Shown here: positions 1 through 10,219 of the stretch, in pieces
How the letters are laid out: the number at the start of each line of letters is the position of its first letter
How positions within the stretch are numbered: the stretch's first letter is position 1
Assembly: GCF_027943255.1 (NCBI RefSeq)
Contig: NC_072894.1
Coordinates: forward strand, 78,841,601-78,905,600
Direction: 5' to 3'
Length of the DNA stretch: 64,000 nucleotides
Source: Anastrepha obliqua
Taxonomy: Eukaryota; Arthropoda; Insecta; Diptera; Tephritidae
Translations under genes and position numbers: made by a program
The notes under the pieces: model-generated
Database searches by the model: none
Told to the model about the DNA's origin: nothing
What the model saw: the letters and a program-made list of their open reading frames with translations, nothing else

Positions 1-160
1 TTTTACTAATAGAAATATCACAGATCCCTATCACATATTGTTTACCGTTAAAATTTCTTAATACAAGTCACGGGCGAATTGTTGTTAGTCTGTAACTAAG
101 TTCTCGCTGTTTTTTTTGATGAAAATACAACATTATTCTGAAGAAATGGTTACAGGTGAA

Positions 161-855
161 TCATTGAAAGTATTGCCCATCGCTGGCTACTACTTTTTCC
201 CATCTTTCTGATAGATCTCGTATAAGCCATTTTTTGATGTCTTCGTAAGAATGGAACTGCTGGTCAGCTAGACCATGTACCAGCGATCGGAACAGGTGAT
301 AATCGGACAGCGCAATATCTGGAGAATACGGCAGGTGGGGTAGGATTTCCCATTTCAGTGTTTCCAGGTAGGTTTTAACAGGTTTGGCAACGTGAGGCCA
401 AGCGTTGTCATGCTGTAAAATCACTTTTTCATGCCTCTCCGTGTATTGTTATTGTATTATTAAAGTCGATACCGATCCCCAGTGATGGTTTCGCTTGGTT
501 TTAACAGTTCATAATAAATAACACCAACTTGGTCCCATAAAATGCATAGCATAACCTTCGCATCGTGAATATTCGGCCGAGGTGACGACGTAGAAGCACG
601 ACCGGGCAGTCCCTATGACTTTCTTCTCTTTGGATTGCTGTAATGAATCCATTTTTCATCACCCGTCACGATGCGATGAAGAAAACCCTTCCTTTTTTGC
701 CGCTGGAGCAGTTGTTCACAGGCGAAAAAACGACGTTCAACATCTCTGGGTCTTAACTCATGAGGAACCCAAGTCCCCTGTTTCTGAATCATTTCCAAAG
801 CATGCAATCGCTTGAAAATGGATTGGCGGTTAACTCCTAATACTGAAGCAAGCAT
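161..855 (-). pseudogene. mariner transposase remnant, catalytic part
   Basis: This is the cut-and-paste transposase of the mariner copy above. Residues visible in order on the minus strand are GVNRQSIFKRLHAL (helix-turn-helix side), WVPHELRPRDVERR (linker), VTGDEKWIHYSNPKRRKS (first catalytic Asp), a VMLCILWDQ-type strand near 520-545, LQHDNAWPH (second Asp) and YSPDIALSDYHLF (third Asp), ending in WEKVVASDGQYFQ. The frame changes between about 613 and 424 and stop codons occur near 440-460, so it is a dead copy. The family assignment is firm; the subfamily is a guess from the motifs. Confidence 0.8.
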
Positions 856-868
856 GGATCCTCATTAA

Positions 869-1566
869 GGGTGTAACCCACTAACTACGCTCGAAAAAAA
901 GGCTATTTTCGGAAATTTTTTTCAAGCAGGCTATGAATGATATTGATATAAAAGTTGTTAGGCTTGATTAATAAAGTCTTAAAATACAAGAAAAAATTTT
1001 TTTTTATTCGTTTTTTGCAATTTTTTTATACAAAAACTATAGCTAAACATAACACCATGATTTAGAGATAGGTCGCTGGTCCACACGATATCTCGAGAAC
1101 GGCTTATCTGAAACAGAAAAATCAAAAAGTTTTAGATTTGTTATAACAGTAGCTATAAAATAAAGTAAAATTATTAATTTGTATTAATAAATAACAAAAT
1201 GGCGGCCAAAAAACAAAAAAATTTTAAAAAACATGATTTTTTACACTGTTTTTTGTGAAAAAAAAATTAGTAAAAATCAAAATTTTATTACGAAAGTTGT
1301 TTATTTTATAGCTATTTATGTGTAAAATATGTGGTTAAAATTTCATGAGAATCGTTCCACTGGTTCCCGAGAAATCTTGTGGACCAACCGAAAAAACGTT
1401 AATTCGAGAAAAATGCAATTAACGTTTTTTTTTATGAAAAATCATGAAAAAAACTTACCTAAGTTCAATCTGCGATTTTAACATGATGTTTCTGGATATA
1501 TATACTTTCGAAAAATGCAAAAAAAAAATAATCGATTTTTCAAAAGTGAGTTAGTGGGTTACACCC
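869..1566. mobile_element. TTAA-flanked MITE, 698 bp, no coding capacity
   Basis: The element is flanked by TTAA at 865-868 and 1567-1570, and both ends read inward GGGTGTAACCCACTAACT. Subterminal arms also resemble each other: GGTCCACACGATATCTCGAG about 205 bp from the left end and GGTCCACAAGATTTCTCGGG about 180 bp from the right. It has no ORF and many A/T runs. It interrupts a mariner transposase gene whose reading resumes on the other side, so insertion is certain. TTAA duplication suggests piggyBac-type mobilisation, but the GGG terminus is unlike the usual CCY start, so the superfamily is open. Confidence 0.75.
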
Positions 1567-1999
1567 TTAAGCAATGCCTCCAATTCAGCGTCTTCGAAGG
1601 TTTTCGGCCTTCCTTCAGACGGACGGTCGTCAACATTAAAACTACCGTCTTTGAAGCGACGGAACCAATCTCGGCACGTTGTTTCACTTAAAGCAGCATC
1701 TCCATAAACTTTTTGTGCCTCTCGATGCGCTTCAGCCGCCGATTTTTTTTCGAATGAAAGAGGAAAATCAACACTTCCCGCAAATGACGATTATTCGGCA
1801 CAAAATGAGACATTTTCACAAAACCAAAAGTATATGATACCAAAACAAAATCACTAACGTGTCGAAGCAGTTTGTTTACCATATCTCTAAGCTTAGTTTA
1901 TGGCATTTAGGTTATGTTAGAATCGACTAGCAGACACTGCTGGGGCGGCATCTATTGACAAACAGCGGGAACTTAGTTGCGCACCTATAACAATAAAAC

Positions 2000-3520
2000 G
2001 GTTATTTCGAGCACTTTTTTTTATTATTAAATCATACCGGAAGGGGTTACAAACTGCAAAGACTATCATTTCTATCATTTGATACTTTATGCCCTGGCAA
2101 CTGAATATTGCTTTCATACAAATTTAAAATCTGAATTAAGCTGTGCTTTTTGCTTATGATCTCATTCTCCTAGCATATGTCTGCACTTCCCAAATGATTT
2201 ATATAACAGTTAGTAAATTGAAGGCGTACACTACCATGAAAATATGTTAGAAGTGCGGCCGAGATCAGAAAATGTAATTGTAGTGTAATTTAACATAAAT
2301 GTAACAAGTTGATTTTGTATAGCCGAGTTAGGATAAATTTATGTACAGAATCACAGCTAAAATTAATCCTTTTGGTTCGCAACAAAAACCCACTACGATG
2401 CCAGATTCTTGCTTAAATGTAAATTTAAATAAAGTTAATGTAAAATTTTATATAAAAACATACATATTTCAAGTGAGACGTGTTTCATACCATTTGCATT
2501 ATAAAGTATATATATTTAATAGATAATATTCCATTGTCGTTTTTTGCACCCTAAAATGTATAGCAGCTACATTCTTTCGCTTTTGGTGCAATGCCTTCAG
2601 TGGCCTCGCTGTTGGCAAATCGCGCTACACCCGAGAAAACGCTGCGGTTGGCAGCTGCAGCTGCATGCCACCAGTCACTTCTAATTGATTCGTTGCAGAT
2701 TTCGTAGTTCAAAATATTTCGTTTTTTTTTTTTATTTTGCTTTGTTGGTTTTATTTGACATTAATCACGAAAAGATTGCCTCAAGTGCATTGTGGCGATC
2801 ACAGCGCAACTCCAAATAGTCAATGTTGGCTGCGTCTGTGTGTGTGTATCGCTTTTCTTTTGAATTAACAGTACAATTAATTGGCTATTTTGTAATCAAC
2901 ACCAAATGCAACTTATCTAAAAAATTCCAATTTGTTTTGGAATATAAAGCTGGCTGCAAATTGATTCTTATCGCTTTGGAGCATTGTGCAAAAACATGAA
3001 AGGAAAAATAAAAAATGTAAAAAATGATGAAAAAATTCCAAATTAAGTTTTTTATTTAACAATTGTCTTCTTGGAAGAAAACAATGCTCTTTTTGTTTGA
3101 TGTGCGAAAAAAATTATGTATATTAATAGAGAGTTTATTTATCACAATCTGTTGAAGCTATTCCGTAGAAAACTTTCATCTTGCACAAATTTCTCGGCCT
3201 TAATGTGACAAAAATTATAAATTTTTAATTATCTAGATTTATTCGTTACATATTTATCTGTCATTTTCTAGATAGGAATTCATACAATTACACTCAGAGG
3301 AATCATCTCAGCATCTACTCTTAAGTTGATCTGCTCTCGCAAGGCTTGAAAATTGAAATTTGAACAGGTCAAGCCAAGCAGCACCAGGAGATTTCGTGGC
3401 TCCTAAAACACTCAGGCTACAAAGCCCATTGTATTTAAAGCTCTGGAAAGGATAGTCAAGGATGGAAGGAGAAAAGTATCAGAGAAAGAGATAGGAAAGA
3501 AAAGAGACAGAGATAGAGAT
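2000..3520. other. non-coding DNA, no gene recognised
   Basis: No ORF here looks coding. A less AT-rich patch at 2540-2700, with TTCGCTTTTGGTGCAATGCC and GCAGCTGCAGCTGCATGCC, stands out and could be conserved or regulatory. The stretch near 3290-3500 may be the untranslated tail of the LINE fragment that begins at 3523. Confidence 0.4.
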
Positions 3521-3522
3521 AG

Positions 3523-4015
3523 TTAGTCCTGTGAAAATTTTCCAGATTCTTTGGCAAATCTGTAAATATCCTCCAGTTTTAGAGAACGAATATTACTCAT
3601 TCTCCCGACATCGGAACCCAAAACTCCTAGCCGTGCTCTAGCAAAGGCAGGACACTCACAGAGAAAATGCTCAGTGCTATCCGCCTCCTTCTCGCACGAC
3701 AGGCATATTGGGCCCTCAATGATTCCAATGGTGGTCATATGCTGACCCCATGGGTTGTGTTCTGTAATAATACCGACAATCAACCGAAAGTCTTTCCTTC
3801 CAAGTTTTACTAGAAAGCTTGACAGTTTTCTGCTCGGACTTGTCACAATACACTTTGCAGTTCTGCAGCGTTCTAGACCGGACCATCGCTCTTAATGTAG
3901 ATTGCATACATAATCGTTGATCCAATTGATGATTCCTGCGGAACTTATTCCGATTATTGGCTCTGGTCCTTGTGGGGGAACCGCTGATCCACGGTTGGCC
4001 AATTCATTCGCAAGG
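3523..4015 (-). pseudogene. Non-LTR retrotransposon C-terminus (RNase H-bearing clade)
   Basis: The minus strand encodes the end of a LINE polyprotein: a degenerate SLANELANRGS stretch (end of RNase H, compare ITGNELADKLANESS at 29.8 kb), then RKLSSFLVKLGRKDFRL, NPWGQHM and the Cys/His knuckle CLSCEKEADSTEHFLCECPAF. A related copy sits at 29328-29870 with the same block order. The presence of RNase H suggests the I, R1 or LOA clade. It is 5' truncated, as LINE copies usually are, and has at least one stop near 3895. Confidence 0.75.
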
Positions 4016-5000
4016 CTTAGAATTAGACATTTGGCTCTCACTTTTTAATGAAACCTGCATCTCTGTTCTTTGTCTCTTTCTATTTATGTTTAGTTTCTTC
4101 CTAATGGTATTACAATGGACGGTTTTCTTCTCACTTACCTAATCATCATCATTAGCACTACAGTCTTGCGCAGAGCATTGCTTCTACGGTGGATTGACAA
4201 CAATGAATACTGGTATGAGGTTGTCAGTCTTAGGATCAGCCCCTTCTAGGGAAGCCAGATTGCCCATTTCTTTTGTTTCTTTACCTTCCACTGGGGTTGC
4301 CCATTTTGTACTACGAGTATCGATGATGATGGCCGCTCATTCTTGTAAATCTTTCATAACTGCTTGGTTCTAAAATCTGCTTTGAATTTTTAAATCTTAT
4401 TCTTAAATTTCGAATGTTGTTTAACAGGGCTTTGTTACTAAAGTTGCTTTTTTACTATACATAGTTTCGACTCTAGTCGAAGTTTACTCCTAGCATTGTG
4501 ATAAGTTTCAAAATTGTGAATAACTTCTCGATATTTCGAAGGTCAGATTAGAAATCTATCATCTAATCGCTAAAAAAGTGGATATCATTGGATAAAACTG
4601 GGGCTGCTTTGAAGGTAGGGACTGGAAGCCTAATGAATTTAAGGAAATTCTGGAAAATTTTGACCGAAGTGACATGACTGGTCATTTCTATGTGTAGTTC
4701 TATGTATGGAATACCAAATTAAACCTGACAAACAGTAATCTCCTGTCTAAATTCTATTTGATGTTTTCGCTATACTTGTAATTAGAATTACTTAATCGTG
4801 AACTAAATCTTCCAGCTCCTAAACAGTATGCACATACAGCTAGATTTTCCCTTTTAAGTAAATGATGACTATTTTGGTTATTTATAAAAAAGCATCGCAA
4901 GTATGCGGTTAATACAAATGTATGGTTCCTCCCCTTCTCCTGTTCCTCTCCCACTCTCTGTTGTTTAGTGCGGTTTGTGGCATGAGGAAAGAAAGGGGCG
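4016..5000. other. non-coding DNA, no gene recognised
   Basis: Only short unrelated ORFs are present. Nothing with recognisable protein motifs or repeat ends was seen. Confidence 0.4.
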
Positions 5001-5002
5001 CC

Positions 5003-5238
5003 GTTAACGCTCTTTGCATAAAGCGATTTTAACCGACTTTCTGTGGCTAGAACTCAACAACATTGATATATTCGAGCTGTGGTTCCATCCAGACGATACT
5101 GCAAGCCATACAAGCACCGCAACGCTCACAATTGTAAAGCAGAAATTTCATGACTGGGTCATCTCACAACGAGCGTTCTTCAATTGGCCGCTGCGATCAT
5201 GCTATTTGTTAGCCCTCGGTCATTTCGCCGCATACTGA
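5003..5238 (+). pseudogene. mariner/IS630-like transposase fragment
   Basis: The fragment encodes FLWLELNNIDIFELWFHPDD, HTSTATLTIVKQKFHDWVIS and NWPLRSCYLLAL. This is the second-catalytic-Asp region of the mariner-like family whose better copies usually read WFQQDGA and NWPPRSCDLTPL; here the motif is HPDD and the third Asp is lost. It has neither a start nor terminal repeats. It joins a Tc1-like fragment at 5239-5240 without spacer. Confidence 0.7.
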
Positions 5239-5239
5239 A

Positions 5240-6024
5240 AAATTATCTCAAAGTCAAGCCTTACAAGATCCAAAAGGCGCATGATATCATACCAAAGCAA
5301 CAACAAGAGCACACTTGAGAGAGCGAAGAAGTTGCTTCGCTTGGCCGAAAGCCGTCAATTTCCGAACATTGTGTTTTCTGACGAGAAAATTTTTCAAATT
5401 GAGCAATTCGTAAACTCGCAAAACGATACGGTTTATTTGAGCGACCGTTCATACAAGAATCGATTGTCGAGTAATCGATTGGCCACCAGGAGGCAGCACC
5501 CGCCACAGGTAATGGTTTAGGCCGCTCTCTAATCGTTTTAATCGAGCCTGACGTCAAGGTAAATACGAAACATTATCGGAAAAGTATTCTGGAGATTGCT
5601 TCGAAGCCGTGGGCAGACAAACATTTCGGTGGCAGACCATGTACCTTGCAACAGGACCCGGCACCGTCTTACAAAGCTCGAATGGGCCAAGAAATGGCTA
5701 AAAACAAAGTAACGAAGTTCATAACGTCCACACAATGGCTCTCAAATTCACCGGACGCTAGTCGAATGGATTATTCTCTTTGGGCTATTTTGGAGAGTAA
5801 GGTCCGAACTAAACGATTCACCAGTCTCGAGGCGCTGAAAAATGCCATTGTCCGTGAGTGGGCCAAAATACCTGCAAGTTACATTCGGGCACCTTGCGAT
5901 TCGTTTCTGGACCGTCTCAAGGCCATAGTCAAGGCCTTTTATTTTCACACATTTGAATCACTTTGAATTGAATAAAAGTAATTTTCGAAAATAAATGTAT
6001 GGCCTTTTTAATTGGCGGACCCTG
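5240..6024 (+). mobile_element. Tc1-like element, 3' part
   Basis: This is the 3' two thirds of the Tc1-like family whose fuller copy is at 25427-26585 in the opposite orientation. Visible peptides include LKVKPYKIQKAHDI, IVFSDEKIFQIEQFVNSQND (first catalytic Asp), RLATRRQHPPQVMV and, in other frames, DPAPSYKARMGQ and LSNSPDASRMDYSLWAILESKV. The right end reads GCGGACCCTG followed by TA. Several frameshifts and stops make it inactive. Confidence 0.8.
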
Positions 6025-6039
6025 TACTTTTGCACGACT

Positions 6040-8035
6040 TTGTACAACTCAATTCTTTAAGTTGTTTTGTGCGGTTATGTTTTGTGACAACCAATTTAGT
6101 TCAATCTACTTTATCTACAATTCAGCTTTTGTTATTTTGTCGTGAAAAAATGCGTTTCACATCATTTTTGAAATGAAAGTTTATTCTTCGGAAAATGCTT
6201 AATTTCAGTTGCTATAGACGTTATTACTTCCTTCAATAAATTTTATACGGCAAACTGTTTGAAATTCCTATACACGCAGCAGGCAGCCTACATTTGTAAC
6301 ATTTAATAAATTAGTAGCAGAACCATAAAATTTTACGAGCTGGGTAATAAAAAGTTAATAATTTACTATGTACGAACATATGTACTATGCGAATGCATTC
6401 CAGGCGTTTCATGCGCCCCGTGAAATTTGTATGCATATGCGCTGGCATGTGTTGAAAATAATGAAGTTGATGCGCAAAAATGTGTGTCATCGCAGCGCTT
6501 AATGTGCAAGAGCAAAAAATTATAAAAATAATTTAAACACAAAATGAGCTTGACTTTATCGCGAAGAAAGAAATCAAACTGACTGACTAAGTGGCTTGCT
6601 TGCTTGAAAGTTAAATCGACTGCACAGTCTTAAGTAAACACCGTCATTGTCTAGGCTTGACGCCAACATCTTCAGCCGCTCACCCTTCAGTGTCTCCAAC
6701 CACTGTCTGAAAAGGGCAAACAGCTACCGCGCCGTGCTGTCGTTGCTGGATGTTGTAAGCTAGATGACAAGAACAAACGGCTCAAGAAGTATCTACTTAT
6801 AGGCAAAAAATGCCAGTTCACTTAAATGAAATCAACTTTTAGTTTCAACACAACCTATTTCACATAAATATTTGGTTGGAGGACGAAACAAAGGCAGCTG
6901 TACTCTAAGTGCTATATGCGCTCACATAACTGTGCCGTGATGACAATACATACATACATATATGCCACATATTATGGCCGCAATAGCAACAGCGAGAATG
7001 TACACGTACATGCCACATTATTGTTGCAACATTTCGCACACTTGACATGTTTTGATGTCACTCATACGCACCGGCTGCTGTGCAGAGTACGTACAATATG
7101 CCCCACTACAGTCTGGTTGCTTGTTAGACATCCCTTCTTCCTATTTACTAATTTTCTTTCCAAGCTTGCCAGGCCTTTTACGCATCATGTTTGGTCAGCA
7201 ACTTTAAGTTCACCGTTCGTGTATGCGTGCTGGTTGCTGCTTATGTACAACTGCTGCATTTGTGAAATTATTAGTGAATGAACTCCTCTAACCTACACGT
7301 AACATTTTTTCGTATTTCTTGTTGTTTAATTTTTCTGAGGTTTTTGTTATGTGAATTGTAGAATTGTAGGCAAGTGCTTGTCCCATTTGTGTTGCTGCTC
7401 TGCTACCTCAATTATGTTTCTGGAACAGTACAATGCGTAGAACCAATTTTTAATTATTCAAATTCACTTCAGTGGGTAAATGTGCCTTGGAAAGTCTGCT
7501 CACATGACCTCTCATATTGAGCTGTTTAGTTGCTTTTCAAGCTGCTTTTTTGTTCTTGATTTATCTTTTATAGAAAAGCTCAAATGTGTGTGAATTTGTT
7601 CACAATGGCGCAATATTAATAACCCTAATCATATTTGACAGCTGTGAACTAGACAGCTGCCATGTACAAGAAGACAAGCAATAGAGCGAGACAAATAAAT
7701 AAATATTTCCATCGCTCAAAATTTTTCTTTTTTATTTAAAAAAATTATTCAAAAACAAAATTGAATGATTAATTTTACCCCGTCTTGTACGTAACTTCAG
7801 TTACGTGTCTTCTCAGAGGGCATTCCGCAGAACAAATCTTGTCTAGACTGAACTTACATAGTTGTCTAAAAAACTATGGCGAAGACAAAATTATAAAATC
7901 AGCAGCAATTGGCAAATTTTTAGCTACTTATTTTTCTATATATTTTTGTAAATAGTTTATTTTATAACAAAGGTCATATTAATCCAAGCTTTGTACAAAA
8001 TTTATAAAAGTTTGACAAACTTTGATCATATTTAT
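6040..8035. other. non-coding DNA, no gene recognised
   Basis: AT-rich sequence with TACATACATA tracts near 6945-6965. The longest ORF (6916-7281) has no domain, a biased Cys/His/Thr composition and no start context, so I do not call it a gene. Confidence 0.4.
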
Positions 8036-8235
8036 TAGGTGCGCAACTTAGTTCCCGCTGTTTGTCAATAGATGCCGCCAGCAGTGTGTGCTAGTCGATT
8101 CTAACATAACCTAAACTTCATAAACCAAGCTTAGACATATGGTAAATAAACTGCTTCGACACATTAGTGATTTTGTTTTGGTATCATATGGTTTTGTGTC
8201 GTATCATATGGTGTTAGAAAGGTGACATTTTAAGC
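8036..8235 (+). mobile_element. mariner 5' end fragment
   Basis: TAGGTGCGCAACTTAGTTCC and the 150 bp after it match, in inverse orientation, the right end of the mariner at 87-1985, including the leader with AAGCTTAGACATATGG and TTTTGTTTTGGTATCATAT. Similarity stops before the coding region, and a different mariner follows at once. Confidence 0.75.
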
Positions 8236-8239
8236 TTCA

Positions 8240-9309
8240 TTTAACCAAAAAAAAAACAATTAAATTCGGAGAAGTTGAAAAAAAGTTATGGCTGTTCAAA
8301 AATGAGTGAAAATAATGAAGAAACTCGCTATATTTTGAAATTTTTGTATAAAAAAGGCAAGAATGCCACGCAAGCCACCAATGAAATTTGTGGAGTTTAC
8401 GGAGACGATGCTGTATCATTTCGTGTAGCACAACAATGGTTCGCTCGCTTCCGTTCTGGAAATTTCGATGTGAAAGAGGCACCTCGCTCCGGTCGACCTA
8501 TCGTTGAAAAAGTCGATCAAATTATGAAAAAGATTGACCAGGACCGTCACATAAGCTGCTATGGCATCGCCAAGGCACTAAACATTCATCATCAAACGGT
8601 TTTGAACCATTTAAAAAAGGCTGGTTACAAAATGAAGCTCGATGTTTGGGTAACACATGAATTGTCTGTGAAAAATTTAATGGACCGAATTAACATCTGC
8701 GATTCTTTGCTGAAACGAAATGAAATCGAACCATTTCTGAAGCGAATGGTAACAGGAGACGAAAAGTGGATGCTGTGTGTTTGGTGGGATTGGAAAGGAA
8801 TCATCCACTATGAGCTGCTCCAGCCTGCTCGAACGATTGATTCTACACTTTACTGTCAACAACTGATGAGATTGAAGCAAGCAATCGAAAAAAAATGGCC
8901 AGAACTGATCAGCAGAGAGGGCGTCGTCTTCCATCAGGACAACGCTAGGCCACACACATCTTTGATGACTCGGCAAAAACTGGGAGAGCTTGGCTGGGAA
9001 GTTTTGATGCATCCACCATATAGCTCGAGCTTGCACCATCGGACTACCATTTGCTTCGGTCAATGCAGAACTCCCTTAATGGAGTAAAGTTGGCTTCAAG
9101 AGAAGCCTGTGAAAATTACTTGTCGCAGTTTTTCGCCGAGAAACCACAAAAGTTTTACACTAATGGAATAATGTCTCTAGAAGAAAAATGGCAAAAGGTG
9201 GTCGACCAAAATGGTACATATTTGGTTTAATAAAGTTCATTATAAATATAAAAAAAAAAATGAGTTGAAGTTTGATTAGAAACACGAAAAGACTTTTTCG
9301 ACTACCCAA
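8240..9309 (+). mobile_element. mariner element, mellifera/capitata-like, 5' truncated
   Basis: The plus strand carries a nearly complete mariner transposase gene and a 3' end that reads inward as ATTGGGTAGTCGAAAAAGTC. The matching 5' terminal repeat is missing; in its place stands the end of another mariner family (8036-8235). Loss of one end should prevent mobilisation even if transposase were supplied. Confidence 0.85.
8302..9230 (+). pseudogene. mariner transposase, one in-frame deletion and one frameshift
   Basis: The reading frame starts at MSENNEETRYILKFLYKKGK and runs through the paired helix-turn-helix region (QQWFARFRSGNFDVKEAPRSG; ISCYGIAKALNIHHQTVLNH) and the linker (WVTHELSVKNLMDR). 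VTGDEKW is joined directly to MLCVWWDWKGIIHYELLQPA, so roughly 30 residues normally found between them are absent. HQDNARPHTS holds the second Asp. A lost base after HPPYS shifts the frame; the true C-terminus continues in another frame as LAPSDYHLLRSMQNSLNG and ends VVDQNGTYLV near 9229. It is one of the least decayed transposase genes here. Confidence 0.85.
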
Positions 9310-9375
9310 TGAAATAAAATGAAATGTATTAAAAAAAATATTATTTGAATTAATTTGAAAATAAATATATATACA

Positions 9376-9655
9376 TAAGTCAGGTGATCTGGGGGGCCAG
9401 TCGATGTCGTCTCTTTTTGACACTAGACGTCCCGGGAATTTTCGTTGCAGAAATTCAATTGTTGCACTCGCAGTGCGGCATGGCGCACCGTCTTGTTGAA
9501 TCCAGTAATCGTCTAAACCTTTCTCACGCATTTGCGAGCAGAAATAATAAGCCAACATCCATCGATATCGGTTTCCATCGAACGTTTCGTTTTCTTGGTA
9601 AAAATTAAGTTATTCGGCGTTTACATACCGACATAAAATATAGCGCACCCTGTAC
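9376..9655 (-). mobile_element. Tc1/mariner-superfamily fragment, internally deleted
   Basis: The right end reads inward CAGGGTGCGCTATATTTT after a TA, like a Tc1/mariner terminus. About 100 bp inside, the minus strand already encodes WIQQDGAPCRTA and DIDWPPRSPDL, the second and third catalytic Asp regions. The N-terminal half of the transposase has therefore been deleted, and the other end is missing. Confidence 0.7.
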
Positions 9656-9689
9656 ATGTATAATTAATTACACACTTTTGTGGATGTTT

Positions 9690-9886
9690 GTCCGAGCCCC
9701 TCCGAACGGCAGATGATTTTTTATGAGAAACTTTTTCATGACAGAAATACATTCCCTTGCCTTTGCCTGCCGAGGGGCGACCGTTATCAGAAGAAACTTT
9801 CTATTATTTGGGCGCAGGTGCTCGAAATCATGCACTACCAAATGATAGTCACACACCAAACCATTCGGCTACAGCAGCCGCCTTTA
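9690..9886 (-). repeat. tRNA-derived SINE, copy 1
   Basis: Read on the minus strand it begins with a tRNA-like head (GCTGTAGCCGAATGGTTTGG, an A-box) and then the SINE body: ATAACGGTCGCCCCTCGGCAG, TGTATTTCTGTCATGAAAAA and ATCTGCCGTTCGGAG. The B-box is decayed (GCATGATTTCGAGCACC). It belongs with the copies at 13018, 48347, 54555 and 57428. The 3' tail is missing. Confidence 0.75.
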
Positions 9887-9949
9887 TGATATCAATACCA
9901 ATGCTAAATTTCTCTTGATTTGTTTTGTACAAACATTAAATGGCGCAGA

Positions 9950-10213
9950 AACTTTTCAAGGGTTTTTCGTTTTATTTCGTCGAAGCATATGTGGATAGTT
10001 ATAGCTTTCTAAACAGTTTTTTGAGTAATCTTTAATTACTGCGCAATGGCATAAAATCATAAGGCGGTCCGACTCACCGGTTTCCATGATTTTATGGACC
10101 TTCTCGACGAATAGTCCACCAAAAGGAATCCCATTATTCGTTTCCATATTTCGTTTCCGCATTGCTATCACATTCGTTGTTGTATTGGGTTCATAACTAC
10201 ACCGACTTTTCAC
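9950..10213 (-). pseudogene. possible decayed mariner N-terminal fragment
   Basis: The minus strand reads GIPFGGLFVEKVHKIMETGE and then SDR, which resembles the mariner segment after the first helix-turn-helix (compare RPIVEKVDQIMKKIDQDR in the copy at 8302). Only this short similarity supports it. Confidence 0.3.
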
Positions 10214-10219
10214 CTATTC

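Larger units (their letters stand above)
87..1985 (-). mobile_element. mariner element, irritans-like, broken, split by a MITE
   Basis: A mariner-family DNA transposon on the minus strand. The right end reads inward as TAGGTGCGCAACTAAGTTC and the left end as TAGTCTGTAACTAAGTTC, an imperfect terminal inverted repeat. The transposase is recognisable in pieces: the N-terminal leader near 1570-1830, the block with TGDEKW at 613-855, and the C-terminal block with LQHDNAWPH and PYSPDIALSDYHLF at 161-424, which gives a DD34D-type catalytic triad. The last two blocks are in different frames and stops lie between them, so no active protein can be made. The coding region is also cut by an unrelated 698 bp element at 869-1566. 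The 5' end of a sister copy lies at 8036-8200. Confidence 0.85.

Noticed and set aside
6916..7281. 121-codon plus-strand ORF
   Set aside because: No domain, biased composition, starts in a microsatellite-rich stretch, and no splice partners; looks fortuitous.
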